DNA from: Nanobdellati archaeon | GTDB lineage: Archaea; EX4484-52; JAADEF01 | Length of the DNA stretch: 16,959 nucleotides | Direction: 5' to 3' | NCBI GenBank assembly: GCA_015521505.1 | Contig: WAOB01000004.1 | Span: 1 to 16,959, forward strand | Shown: piece after piece, positions 7,672 to 15,197 of the stretch | How the letters are laid out: every line of letters starts with the position of its first letter | Numbering within the stretch: position 1 is the first letter of the stretch | The notes under the pieces: generated by a model | What the model saw: the letters and a program-made list of their open reading frames with translations, nothing else | Databases searched by the model: none | What the model was told of the DNA's origin: nothing | Program-made: the position numbers and the translations under genes

Positions 7672-8388
7672 CTATTCCTCCTTGACTTTAACCTCAAACT
7701 TGTCTTTTCCTATGACAATAACATAATCCTTTAGTGTCCTTATCTCATTTCCATTCTCGTCTTCAAGAACTATCTTATCAGGTTCTAATCCTCTAATCCT
7801 CTCTATTTCTTTAACCTTTCCTATTGTACCGGCCCACTTACCTCTAACTACCATCACTAAAGAATCTTTCTCCAAAGGCAATTTTTTAACAATTTTCTGG
7901 GAGGGTATTTCAAACACTATGCTGTCTCCTACCTTATATTTATTACCCTCTGCAAAATCTAAAACAAAATTCCTACCATCGTGTGTTGTCAACATTATCT
8001 TTCCACCTTTAGTTAGCCTCTTAAACCGTATCCCGCCTATTTTATATTTAGCATCATTCTTTGATATTTTTATAGGAACAAGGATACCTTCTGAGTTGTA
8101 CACTATTCTATAAACCTCTCCTGTAGGAATTACCTCTACAACATCCATAAATCCAAGAGGTAATTTAATATCATCTGCAACTCTACCATCAACCTTATAG
8201 TTTCTCCTCCCTACTGCTTTTCTTGCCTCTTTATATGATAGGGCATGACCAAAAATATCTCTTACAACATAACCTAAAGGTATTGCTTCATCTTTAGGAT
8301 GCTTACCAGGTATTATACTTATAACGAACTTTCTAATTTTTCTTGGCAATCTTATATGTCTATTCGCCGCCAACCTTTTAATATGCAT
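7672..8388 (-). CDS. rps4e: Ribosomal protein S4e (eS4)
   Basis: This 238-residue small-subunit protein is found in archaea and eukaryotes, not bacteria. It opens with HIKRLAANRHIRLPRK, then has an S4-type RNA-binding region with YKEARKAVGRRNYKVDGR, and a C-terminal KOW-type segment (VRGKWAGTIGKVKEI). Length is normal for the family. TAAGGTGG lies 5 nt before the ATG. It is the last gene of the long ribosomal operon: where many archaea continue with L5, S14 and S8, here a convergent pilus gene follows. Confidence 0.97.
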   Translation of the reverse strand: MHIKRLAANRHIRLPRKIRKFVISIIPGKHPKDEAIPLGYVVRDIFGHALSYKEARKAVGRRNYKVDGRVADDIKLPLGFMDVVEVIPTGEVYRIVYNSEGILVPIKISKNDAKYKIGGIRFKRLTKGGKIMLTTHDGRNFVLDFAEGNKYKVGDSIVFEIPSQKIVKKLPLEKDSLVMVVRGKWAGTIGKVKEIERIRGLEPDKIVLEDENGNEIRTLKDYVIVIGKDKFEVKVKEE

Positions 8389-8412
8389 ACTACCACCTTA
8401 TTGTCTCAATAG

Positions 8413-8793
8413 CTATTGCTTTATCCTTTTATTGTCTTCTAGATTAAGTTCTAAAATCATTAAATTTGAAGGGTGTAAAGGTATGTGTTTTTCCTCGCCT
8501 TTTAAATTCTTTCTTTTAGCAACATCAACATAAACCCTCAATGCCTTTGTATTAACCTTAATCACCTCGCCCACTTGACCTTTAAAATCACCTCTCATGA
8601 TTTTGACTTTATCGCCCTTTCTAATAACCAACGCATTTCTACCATATTTCTCTTTTAATTCTTTACTTAATGGTGCTTTAAGCATCTTCCTTTTTATGTG
8701 TAAAGGTGCATTATAAACATACTTCCTTTGCTTTTTTGGTTTTTTACTCGTATTCCAACTTCTACTCCATTTTGTTGCATACATCTTAACCAT
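8413..8793 (-). CDS. rpl24: Ribosomal protein L24 (uL24)
   Basis: This 126-residue protein initiates large-subunit assembly by binding the 5' region of 23S rRNA. It has the archaeal SKKPKKQRKYVYNAPLH start and a KOW motif, VIRKGDKVKIMRGDFKGQ, near residues 56-73, followed by KHIPLHPSNLMI. AGGTGG precedes the first ATG; a second ATG at codon 4 is less well placed. It lies 24 nt upstream of S4e and 11 nt downstream of L14. Confidence 0.97.
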   Translation of the reverse strand: MVKMYATKWSRSWNTSKKPKKQRKYVYNAPLHIKRKMLKAPLSKELKEKYGRNALVIRKGDKVKIMRGDFKGQVGEVIKVNTKALRVYVDVAKRKNLKGEEKHIPLHPSNLMILELNLEDNKRIKQ

Positions 8794-8804
8794 ATCTATA
8801 CCAC

Positions 8805-9203
8805 CTAAACAATTATCCTTGCTATCTTGCCAATAATAGGAAATCTCTCCACAGCCTCCCTTGCGACCACTTCTTTAACTTCTTTACCTTTAGGTTCTAA
8901 TTTCTCAGTCATTAATACCACAGCATTATCCTCAAATCTAATCACCATACCATTAGGTCTTTTATAAGGCATAGCCTGTCTAACAACAACTGCTGGGAAT
9001 ACTTCATTTCTAATTTTAACATCTCCTTTTTTTACTGTAACTATAACCACATCCCCTACACCTGCTTTTGGTTGCCTCCTTCGTATACCTTTATAACCTC
9101 TAACAGCAATCACTTCTACTTCTTTTGCTCCACTATTATCAATGCATTTAAGCGTTGCACCCACATTTATCCCTTTAGTAATAGTTGATGAAATTCCTCT
9201 CAT
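8805..9203 (-). CDS. rpl14: Ribosomal protein L14 (uL14)
   Basis: This 132-residue large-subunit protein lies at the subunit interface. Family signatures are GATLKCIDNSGAKEVEVIAV near the N-terminus, GVGDVVIVTVKKG in the middle and AVVVRQAMPYKRPNGMVIRFEDNA, with EPKGKEVKEVVAREA near the end. Length matches archaeal L14. GGTGAT lies 7 nt before the ATG. Spacing to S17 upstream is 14 nt. Nothing is unusual. Confidence 0.98.
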   Translation of the reverse strand: MRGISSTITKGINVGATLKCIDNSGAKEVEVIAVRGYKGIRRRQPKAGVGDVVIVTVKKGDVKIRNEVFPAVVVRQAMPYKRPNGMVIRFEDNAVVLMTEKLEPKGKEVKEVVAREAVERFPIIGKIARIIV

Positions 9204-9217
9204 ATATTATCACCAAC

Positions 9218-9580
9218 TTATTGCTTTGATAACACCTCAAACACAACAAAAGCCTTTGCTTTACTAATAGGTCTTGTCTCCCCTATTCTAACTTTATCTC
9301 CTTCATTAACTTTTAAACATGGAGGTAAATGAGCAATAACCCTTGTTTTTGCCCTCATATACCTTTTATATTTCTTCACCTTCTTAATATATCCCCATTG
9401 AACTACTACTGATTTTTGCATTTTAGTTGAAACCACTTCTCCTTCAAATATCCTACCTCTTATCTTTGCATGACCGTGCCATGGGCAAGATTCATCATCA
9501 CAAACTTCTTGGGGTGGATTAGCATCTATCCCTATATCTCTATAATTCTTAACATCCTTCTGCATTTGTTTTTTTACCAT
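9218..9580 (-). CDS. rps17: Ribosomal protein S17 (uS17)
   Basis: This 120-residue small-subunit protein binds 16S rRNA early in assembly. It has the archaeal N-terminal extension with CDDESCPWHG (cysteines 27 and 32), the GRIFEGEVVSTKMQKSVVV core and the PPCLKVNEGDKVRIGETRPIS segment. An upstream in-frame ATG exists at 9595, but GGTGAT overlaps the last codons of the RNase P gene and lies 5 nt before the ATG at 9580. I therefore use the latter, which gives a 4-nt gap between the genes rather than an overlap. Confidence 0.96.
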   Translation of the reverse strand: MVKKQMQKDVKNYRDIGIDANPPQEVCDDESCPWHGHAKIRGRIFEGEVVSTKMQKSVVVQWGYIKKVKKYKRYMRAKTRVIAHLPPCLKVNEGDKVRIGETRPISKAKAFVVFEVLSKQ

Positions 9581-9584
9581 AACA

Positions 9585-9875
9585 TCACCAATCATACTTA
9601 TACTTCTTAGGATATCTTTTCCTTATTCTCTTATGAGGCTGTATACTAACTAATTCACCATAAATCCTGATTATTTTATCATCAAAATATATTAAAAACC
9701 ATGTTGCTTTCTTAGGAACCTTGATATTTTTACCTTCACGATCTCTTATAACAAACATATTCTTGGTTTCGTCTATAACTGTTCCTTCTACACCTTCTTT
9801 TGTTTTATCACTACTTTTAATTACTCTTATTTTTCTACCTATAAACTCATGCCTAATATAATCATCATCTCTCAT
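9585..9875 (-). CDS. rnp1: RNase P protein component 1 (Rpp29/Pop4)
   Basis: This 96-residue protein is a subunit of archaeal RNase P, which removes 5' leaders from tRNA precursors; it binds the catalytic RNA with Rpp21. It shows the Rpp29 Sm-like core: HEFIGRKIRVIKSSD, EGVEGTVIDETKNMFVI and a VPKKATWFLI strand. Its place between aIF1 and S17 is the usual archaeal arrangement. Unlike its neighbours it has no GGTG ribosome site. Its ATG is only 2 nt past the aIF1 stop, so translation probably depends on termination-reinitiation. Confidence 0.94.
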   Translation of the reverse strand: MRDDDYIRHEFIGRKIRVIKSSDKTKEGVEGTVIDETKNMFVIRDREGKNIKVPKKATWFLIYFDDKIIRIYGELVSIQPHKRIRKRYPKKYKYDW

Positions 9876-9877
9876 AA

Positions 9878-10189
9878 TTATTCTATCTCTATGGAATCCT
9901 CTTTAAATCCCTCATGAATCAATATCTGCTTAACCTTTTGAGCATGATTTCCTTGAAGTTCTATCTTACCCTCCTTATAAGTCCCACCACAAGCCAATTT
10001 CTTTTTCAAAGTTTTCAATAAGGATTTAACATCAATAGTTCTGCCATCAATACCTTCTATTACTGTCATAATCTTTCCAAATCTTTTAGGTTCAACATAT
10101 ATCCTTATCTTTTGAGTTTCTTTTGTTAAAGTTCCACATATGCATAAATCTCCGGGCAAACCACACACATTACATATTTCACTACTCAT
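9878..10189 (-). CDS. Translation initiation factor aIF1 (SUI1 family)
   Basis: This 103-residue protein is the archaeal counterpart of eIF1, which sits near the P site of the small subunit and guards start-codon selection. The N-terminus has a zinc-ribbon-like CNVCGLPGDLCICG with cysteines 6, 9, 16 and 18. The SUI1 fold covers about residues 25-103, including DVKSLLKTLKKKLACGGTYKEG and IELQGNHAQKVKQIL. AGGTGA lies 10 nt before the ATG. Its position between L29 and the RNase P subunit is conserved in archaea. Confidence 0.96.
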   Translation of the reverse strand: MSSEICNVCGLPGDLCICGTLTKETQKIRIYVEPKRFGKIMTVIEGIDGRTIDVKSLLKTLKKKLACGGTYKEGKIELQGNHAQKVKQILIHEGFKEDSIEIE

Positions 10190-10222
10190 TTTATTTTTTC
10201 ACCTCTGATTTGTTAGGGTATA

Positions 10223-10438
10223 TTAAACATTATATCCATACTTATTTTTTAAAATAAATTTTATTCTTGCAATCTTTCTCTTATTATTCCTGATTAATGA
10301 CGGATTCTCACTACTAACTCCTGAACTTATCTTTGCTCTTTCTATCATAATACTCTTTTGTAAATTTGACAGCATATTTATAAGTTGTTCTTTTGTTTTA
10401 TTCTCTAATTCCCTCATAACTTTTGTGCTCCTTCCCAT
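10223..10438 (-). CDS. rpl29: Ribosomal protein L29 (uL29)
   Basis: This 71-residue, mainly helical large-subunit protein lies near the polypeptide exit. It shows ELENKTKEQLINMLSNLQKS, then RAKISSGVSSENPSLIRNNKRKIARIK, the typical two-helix pattern. The ATG is preceded by GGGGGAT, a divergent ribosome site. An internal ATG at codon 8 would remove little. The 50-nt gap before it is the largest in the operon and contains an AT-rich ATTTAAATAT (10465-10474) about 30 nt upstream, so an internal promoter is possible but unproven. Confidence 0.93.
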   Translation of the reverse strand: MGRSTKVMRELENKTKEQLINMLSNLQKSIMIERAKISSGVSSENPSLIRNNKRKIARIKFILKNKYGYNV

Positions 10439-10488
10439 TTATATCCCCCAAACTTAATAGTGTAATTTAAATATCCTTAAAATAGTCC

Positions 10489-11262
10489 TTATTTTTCACC
10501 TTGTTCTCTTTCTTCTTTTACTTCTTTCTCAACATCTCCTTTATCTTGTGAATCTTGTTCATCGCCTTCTCCTTCAATAGAGGTGTTATTCTTATACTCT
10601 TCCACTTCTTCTTTTTCTCCACTCAATTGTTCTGCCTCATCTTCATAATACTCCTCTCTTACAGGTTGCTCTCCTTTGATATTCTTCTCAAGTAATGAAA
10701 CTTCTGGTAATGAAATCATTATAGATACCTTTATACCTATTTTACCAGGTTTAAGAACGACGTAATCCTTAGCATGATCTACATTTTCCTGTACAGGATA
10801 CCCACACTTCTTCAAATACCCTATCCTGAAAACCTCTGATCTTGCTCTTTCACCACTTAGTTTACCACTAATTCTTATTTCTGCCCCATAAGCACCAGAT
10901 TCCATTATCTTTCTTAGATATCTCTGTACCACTGCTCTATATCTCTTCCCTCTTTCTAATTCCTCAGCAATTCTTCTTGCAACTACAGCAGCATCAATCC
11001 ATGGATTTTCTACATATCTAACATCAACATAAGGTTTAAACAAGTTAAAATCTTCTTCAAGTTTTTTAGTAAGAGAATCTATTGTTCTACCACCTCTACC
11101 AATTATTGCACGAGGATTAGCACAATAAATTACAACTCTTGTGTTTAAAGGTGTTCTTTGAATATCAACATAACTTATCTGTGCTCTTCTATAATTTTCT
11201 CTTAAAAATTCTTTTATCTTAACATTAATCATAGCATTCTTCAAAATAGTTCTCTCAATCAT
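10489..11262 (-). CDS. rps3: Ribosomal protein S3 (uS3) with a long acidic C-terminal tail
   Basis: This 257-residue protein lines the mRNA entry channel of the small subunit. The N-terminal KH domain has NPRAIIGRGGRTID with the GxxG loop at 55-58. The C-terminal S3 domain includes GAYGAEIRISGKLSGERAR and KPGKIGIKVSIMI. From about residue 193 the protein continues as a low-complexity tail of about 65 residues dominated by glutamate, aspartate and lysine. Its ATG overlaps the L22 stop in an ATGA, so translation of the two is coupled. The tail is in frame with normal codons, so it is not an assembly artefact by appearance. Confidence 0.97.
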   Translation of the reverse strand: MIERTILKNAMINVKIKEFLRENYRRAQISYVDIQRTPLNTRVVIYCANPRAIIGRGGRTIDSLTKKLEEDFNLFKPYVDVRYVENPWIDAAVVARRIAEELERGKRYRAVVQRYLRKIMESGAYGAEIRISGKLSGERARSEVFRIGYLKKCGYPVQENVDHAKDYVVLKPGKIGIKVSIMISLPEVSLLEKNIKGEQPVREEYYEDEAEQLSGEKEEVEEYKNNTSIEGEGDEQDSQDKGDVEKEVKEEREQGEK

Positions 11263-11705
11263 CTCCCTTTCACCTCACCTAATATATAAACATTAGTGCT
11301 TTTAGATTTCTGAGGTCTAAACCTTATCCTCCTAGGCCTATAAAATCTAAATCCTTTGGAAACTACAAAATATTTTATATAAACATTCTCTACATCAAAC
11401 CCTTTATATTCCGCATTCTTAACCATCGCTCTTAACAACTTAACAATTTCCTTAGATGCATTTACAGGATATCTACCACCATGTTTTAAACCTTTCTTAT
11501 GACCTGCTCCTTCAGTATATCTCCTAAACTCCACAGGTTGTTTTAATTTTATGACTCTCTCTAAAAAGTTTATAGCATTAGTTAAAGATTTACCTTTTAT
11601 AGCATTACCTATTTCTCTTGCATCCTTCATACTTATTCTCCTATTATGTGATATCACTAACAAATGCTTATCCTTCTCATATACGTTATTAAAGGGATGT
11701 GTCAT
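11259..11705 (-). CDS. rpl22: Ribosomal protein L22 (uL22)
   Basis: This 148-residue protein extends into the peptide exit tunnel. It shows the archaeal core ISMKDAREIGNAIKGKSLTNAINFLERVI, then HKKGLKHGGRYPVNASKEIVKLL and the basic hairpin FRFYRPRRIRFRPQKSKSTNVYI. The longest frame opens at 11717, but GGTGAT lies inside it. The ATG at 11705 (or the adjacent ATG at 11708) has the spacing seen in the rest of the operon. Its stop overlaps the S3 start. Confidence 0.96.
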   Translation of the reverse strand: MTHPFNNVYEKDKHLLVISHNRRISMKDAREIGNAIKGKSLTNAINFLERVIKLKQPVEFRRYTEGAGHKKGLKHGGRYPVNASKEIVKLLRAMVKNAEYKGFDVENVYIKYFVVSKGFRFYRPRRIRFRPQKSKSTNVYILGEVKGR

Positions 11706-11718
11706 CATAATCACCATA

Positions 11719-12105
11719 TCACTTTTTACCTATGTGTTTTGTTGATCGAGTTGCTCCTACACCAGGACCTGAATGTTTAGGATATTTTCTTGTTAATGAA
11801 AACTCTCCTAGTCTATGACCTATCATCTCAGGTTGAATCTTAACTGCCACAAACTCTTTACCATTATATACTCCTATAGTCTTACCTACGAAAGAAGGTA
11901 AAATTATCATATCCCTAAGGTGAGTTTTTATAAAATCTTTTTCACTTGCCTCTTCTACTTTCTTAATAAATTTTAATTCTTCCTCCTTTAAACCTCTCTT
12001 AATCTTTCTCCTTTCTCTTGATTTAAATAATTTCGCTAATTCCTCTAAACTCATATTCTTAAGTTCATCCAACGTCTTTCCTCTGTATTTAAAAACCCTA
12101 GCCAT
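11719..12105 (-). CDS. rps19: Ribosomal protein S19 (uS19)
   Basis: This 128-residue protein sits in the head of the small subunit. The long archaeal N-terminus includes [22 protein letters not shown]. The conserved core follows: [42 protein letters not shown] and [23 protein letters not shown] lies 7 nt before the ATG and the gene begins 15 nt after L2. It looks ordinary. Confidence 0.98.
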   Translation of the reverse strand: MARVFKYRGKTLDELKNMSLEELAKLFKSRERRKIKRGLKEEELKFIKKVEEASEKDFIKTHLRDMIILPSFVGKTIGVYNGKEFVAVKIQPEMIGHRLGEFSLTRKYPKHSGPGVGATRSTKHIGKK

Positions 12106-12120
12106 AAGTATCCACCTTAA

Positions 12121-12837
12121 TCATTGTGATCTTGTCTTTCTTACACCTGTCCTCTTAGCAGCAATGCTTCCTGCTTTCCTTCCCGGAGGAGCATTTCTTG
12201 AAACAGTTTTAGGTATACCAAAACTACTACCTCCAAACTTATGATCTATAGCATTCATAGCAGTCTTAGAAGTAACAGGATAGAGTTTATTTCTCGCCTT
12301 CATAGCATGATATTTATTACCTGCTTTCACAAAGGGCTTAGTATCCCTCTCCCCTCCCGCAACAATACCTAAAGTTACTCTACTATCAGGATTTACTTCC
12401 TTAAGTTTTCTTGAAGGTAGTTTAACAATAGTTTTATCTTTATCATGAGATAACACCACAGCATAATTACCTGGTGACCTTACAAGTTTACCTCCATCAA
12501 AGGGATTAATCTCTATATTATATACCGCATATCCTTCAGGAACATTCTTTATAGGTAAAATATTACCGGCACTAATATCATTATGATTACCTATCTTTAT
12601 TTTCATACCAACATAAGATCCTTCATGAGCGATATTAAACATCTCTCTGCCATCATCCAACTTAATTACTACTAAAGGAGCATCTCTTCCAGTATCATGA
12701 ATTATATCAACTACCTCTCCTTCCATAACTTCTTTTGAAGGATATAAATACTGAACTTTTCCTGCATATCTATGACTTGGTGATTTATATGTAGGTGTCC
12801 CTTTTCCTCTTCTTTGAGCAATAATCCTCTTACCCAT
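12121..12837 (-). CDS. rpl2: Ribosomal protein L2 (uL2) with altered conserved loop
   Basis: This 238-residue protein is essential for subunit association and lies near the peptidyl transferase centre. It begins GKRIIAQRRGKGTPTYKSPSHRYAG, has VYNIEINPFDGGKLVRSPGNYAVVLSH-type core elements and ends TVSRNAPPGRKAGSIAAKRTG. The nearly universal DHPFGGG loop is changed to DHKFGGS at residues 198-204, and the region before it (KARNKLYPVTSKTAMNAI) departs from the usual archaeal pattern. The key histidine (199) remains. The rest is intact, so I take it as functional. It starts 16 nt after L23 within the operon. Confidence 0.97.
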   Translation of the reverse strand: MGKRIIAQRRGKGTPTYKSPSHRYAGKVQYLYPSKEVMEGEVVDIIHDTGRDAPLVVIKLDDGREMFNIAHEGSYVGMKIKIGNHNDISAGNILPIKNVPEGYAVYNIEINPFDGGKLVRSPGNYAVVLSHDKDKTIVKLPSRKLKEVNPDSRVTLGIVAGGERDTKPFVKAGNKYHAMKARNKLYPVTSKTAMNAIDHKFGGSSFGIPKTVSRNAPPGRKAGSIAAKRTGVRKTRSQ

Positions 12838-12853
12838 AAAAACACCTCTAATA

Positions 12854-13282
12854 TTACATCATACCCAATTGAGTTGCAACATCAATAGCACTATAATCAG
12901 GATATAACTTTATATATGCTTTTTTTCTTCCTTTTCTATCTATTAAAGTATTAACCTTTTCAACTTTAACACCAAAAGCATTTTCAACCTCTCTTTTAAT
13001 CGATAACTTATTCGCTCTAATGTCAACTATGAACACCAAAGTATTCTTCATATTTATATTATCTATAGCCTTCTCAGTCAACACCAAATATTTTATATTC
13101 CTAAATATTGTTGCTTTCTTTTTATCTTTCTTTTCCTTGCCTTTTTCCTCTTTGGAAGATGATTTAACGATATTCTCTCTCGATATTGATCTACTCTCCT
13201 CTCCTTTTTTCTTACTTTCTCCTTTCTTACCTACTTTCTCATCCTTTGCTAATACCTTCTCTTTTTTAGTAGTTTTTGACAT
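12854..13282 (-). CDS. rpl23: Ribosomal protein L23 (uL23) with a lysine-rich N-terminal extension
   Basis: L23 lies at the peptide tunnel exit, where signal recognition particle and chaperones dock. The family core runs from about residue 61 to 142 (LVLTEKAIDNINMKNTLVF, AFGVKVEKVNTLI, KAYIKLYPDYSAIDVATQLGMM). Before it is an extension of about 58 residues made largely of Lys, Glu and Ser. Most archaeal L23 proteins I know are about 85 residues and lack this; eukaryotic L23a has a basic extension of comparable size. The start is well supported: AGGGTG lies 6 nt before the ATG at 13282, and no similar site precedes the core. The gene starts 10 nt after L4. Confidence 0.95.
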   Translation of the reverse strand: MSKTTKKEKVLAKDEKVGKKGESKKKGEESRSISRENIVKSSSKEEKGKEKKDKKKATIFRNIKYLVLTEKAIDNINMKNTLVFIVDIRANKLSIKREVENAFGVKVEKVNTLIDRKGRKKAYIKLYPDYSAIDVATQLGMM

Positions 13283-13292
13283 CTATAACACC

Positions 13293-14108
13293 CTAATATA
13301 CATAATCTTTATATTTTTCATTTATCTTTTTTAATGCCTCTTCTGTATATATAACCAATCTTGCATATCTCCCTGAAGGAGATAACTGTTTTATATTAAG
13401 ATTATCATAATACACCACATCTACACCTGCAATATTAGATGCTGCTTTGAATAATCCTGATTCCTTGTTTGCAGTAACTATTAAAGGACCTACTTTCTTT
13501 TTATATTTTCTCCCTCTCATCTTACCCTTACCTGCTCTCACCTTCTTAACTTTTGCTCTTTCTAATTCTTCTTTTAAACCTATCTTTTCTAATAGTTTTT
13601 CAAACTCAGAAGTCTTTCTTATATTATCTACCTTACTTTCCAAAACAATAGGTAAAATCAAACCATCCACCTTATGACCTCTCTTCCTCACAAACTCCTC
13701 ATTAGAGGTTGTTGAAATAGCAGAAATCAATGCCTTTATTCTCTCTTTAACATTTATTTTCTGATACCATGATCTCTCCGCTTTAGGTGGATGTGCCTTC
13801 CTTCCTTTAACTGCTTGAGGTACAAATCTCACAACACCTGTCATATGACCTGATCCAAACCTAATTCTTTTAGTCCTATGCAATCCTCTATTAATCCATG
13901 ACCCATAGGCTCTTCTTCTTCCTCCATAAGAAGCAGAAGTCCTTTTACCGGCCATCTCATCTACACCATAACTTTGCCTTACGTGACTCATGAAAGACAA
14001 GAATGCTCTTCTTATTAGATCTTGTCTATAAGGATAACTAAATATCTCTGGTAAAAGAATCTCCCTCGCCTTTCTACCATTAATGTCATAAACAGGCACT
14101 TTTTTCAT
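13293..14108 (-). CDS. rpl4: Ribosomal protein L4 (uL4)
   Basis: This 271-residue large-subunit protein reaches into the exit tunnel with a basic loop. That loop is seen at GKRTSASYGGRRRAYGSWINRG and FGSGHMTGVVRFVPQAVKGRKAHPPKAE. The C-terminal half includes KVRAGKGKMRGRKYKKKVGPLIV and a final VVYYDNLNIKQLSPSGRYARLVIYTEEAL, as in archaeal and eukaryotic L4. It is somewhat longer than the usual 250 or so residues. GGTGG lies 6 nt before the ATG; a second ATG within the site is in another frame. Confidence 0.97.
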   Translation of the reverse strand: MKKVPVYDINGRKAREILLPEIFSYPYRQDLIRRAFLSFMSHVRQSYGVDEMAGKRTSASYGGRRRAYGSWINRGLHRTKRIRFGSGHMTGVVRFVPQAVKGRKAHPPKAERSWYQKINVKERIKALISAISTTSNEEFVRKRGHKVDGLILPIVLESKVDNIRKTSEFEKLLEKIGLKEELERAKVKKVRAGKGKMRGRKYKKKVGPLIVTANKESGLFKAASNIAGVDVVYYDNLNIKQLSPSGRYARLVIYTEEALKKINEKYKDYVY

Positions 14109-14122
14109 TCATACCACCATAC

Positions 14123-15097
14123 TTAAAATAATATCTTCTCCACATTAATTTCATCATATTTCCCGTCAATCTCTCTTATTGCAGGTCTCAGCATAATCAA
14201 TCTCTTGATAGATCCAGGAACAGAACCTTTAAGAATAATGTACTTCGACTTTATAACTCCATAGTGGTCCCATCCACCGGGTTTATCTACTTTCTCCACA
14301 TCCTCTCCAATATCTATAACCATTTTATTGTACTCGGTTCTTGTATGAAAACCATATTGCCCGTGTTGTGGTACCCTCCAAGAAGTTTTAGCAGGATGCC
14401 ATGGACCTAAATTACCCACTCTTCTCGAAACCTTATCTGATTTACCTCTTTTTTCAACTTTAACGCCAAATCTTTTTACAGAACCTTCAAAACCCTTACC
14501 CTTAGTAACTGCAGATACATCCACGAAATCTCCAGATTTAAAAACATTCTCAATGCCATATTCCTTTCCTAAATTATCTTTTGCAAAAGACAAAATTTTA
14601 TCGAAATCCTCACCTATCAAAGGAACTTCAAAAATTTCAGGCGTTTTTTTTCCTATTCCTGCTTTCCACGGTTGGGTAGAGATCAAAACCCTTATAAAAT
14701 AAGAATCATCTATCTGCAAATCATCAAATGTTTTATTATATTTCTTAGGTAATTTTATCTTTCTTTCCAAATATTTCTTTATTGGCTCAAAATTCCATAC
14801 CTCACCAACTGTTTTATAACCATAAGGTAAAGGTTTATAAACCCTTATTCCAAAAATATATAAGTCAGGAACCTCTAATATTGTTGCAGGAACAACAACT
14901 TCCTTTCCATAATTAACACTACCTTTTCTATTCTCAATCATTTTTACTCTCAACATCCCTACTTTGTATCCAGCAAACCCATTAAAGATTTTATCTTTTT
15001 GAGTTAATTTAACCTTTAATTTTGGATATATCCTTCTAGCCCTTTTTCTCGGTGAAAACTGCAAACTGCCTCGTCGTGGTTTGGATGTATTTGTCAT
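14123..15097 (-). CDS. rpl3: Ribosomal protein L3 (uL3), first gene of the large operon
   Basis: This 324-residue protein has its central extension near the peptidyl transferase centre. Archaeal signatures are SKPRRGSLQFSPRKRARR at the N-terminus, FAGYKVGML, SAVTKGKGFEGSVKRFGVK, and GNLGPWHPAKTSWRVPQHGQYGFHTRTEYNK. A longer frame would open with a TTG at 15112, but AGGTGG lies inside it and 5 nt before the ATG at 15097, so I use the ATG. It is the first of fourteen collinear genes with gaps of at most 50 nt and one overlap, so they are probably one transcript. Confidence 0.97.
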   Translation of the reverse strand: MTNTSKPRRGSLQFSPRKRARRIYPKLKVKLTQKDKIFNGFAGYKVGMLRVKMIENRKGSVNYGKEVVVPATILEVPDLYIFGIRVYKPLPYGYKTVGEVWNFEPIKKYLERKIKLPKKYNKTFDDLQIDDSYFIRVLISTQPWKAGIGKKTPEIFEVPLIGEDFDKILSFAKDNLGKEYGIENVFKSGDFVDVSAVTKGKGFEGSVKRFGVKVEKRGKSDKVSRRVGNLGPWHPAKTSWRVPQHGQYGFHTRTEYNKMVIDIGEDVEKVDKPGGWDHYGVIKSKYIILKGSVPGSIKRLIMLRPAIREIDGKYDEINVEKILF

Positions 15098-15134
15098 AAA
15101 ACCACCTAACAAACATAAACTCCAAAACCAGCAC

Positions 15135-15146
15135 CATAATTTTAAA
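15135..15146 (-). promoter_or_regulatory. Candidate TATA box of the L3 operon
   Basis: On the minus strand CTTTAAAATTAT lies about 45 nt upstream of the L3 ATG. A start about 26 nt downstream would leave a leader of roughly 19 nt containing the AGGTGG ribosome site. A second AT-rich run (about 15170-15182) closer to the DHH gene is less well spaced. No attenuator-like structure is obvious in the 100-nt gap. Confidence 0.5.
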
Positions 15147-15197
15147 GTATTACAATTTAATTTATGGGTTAATTTTAAAAAGATAATGTTTCAGGTT

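Noticed and set aside
13020..13334. 104-codon open frame on the plus strand
   Set aside because: It is the complement of the lysine-rich L23 extension, which gives artificial Phe/Ser-rich hydrophobic sequence.
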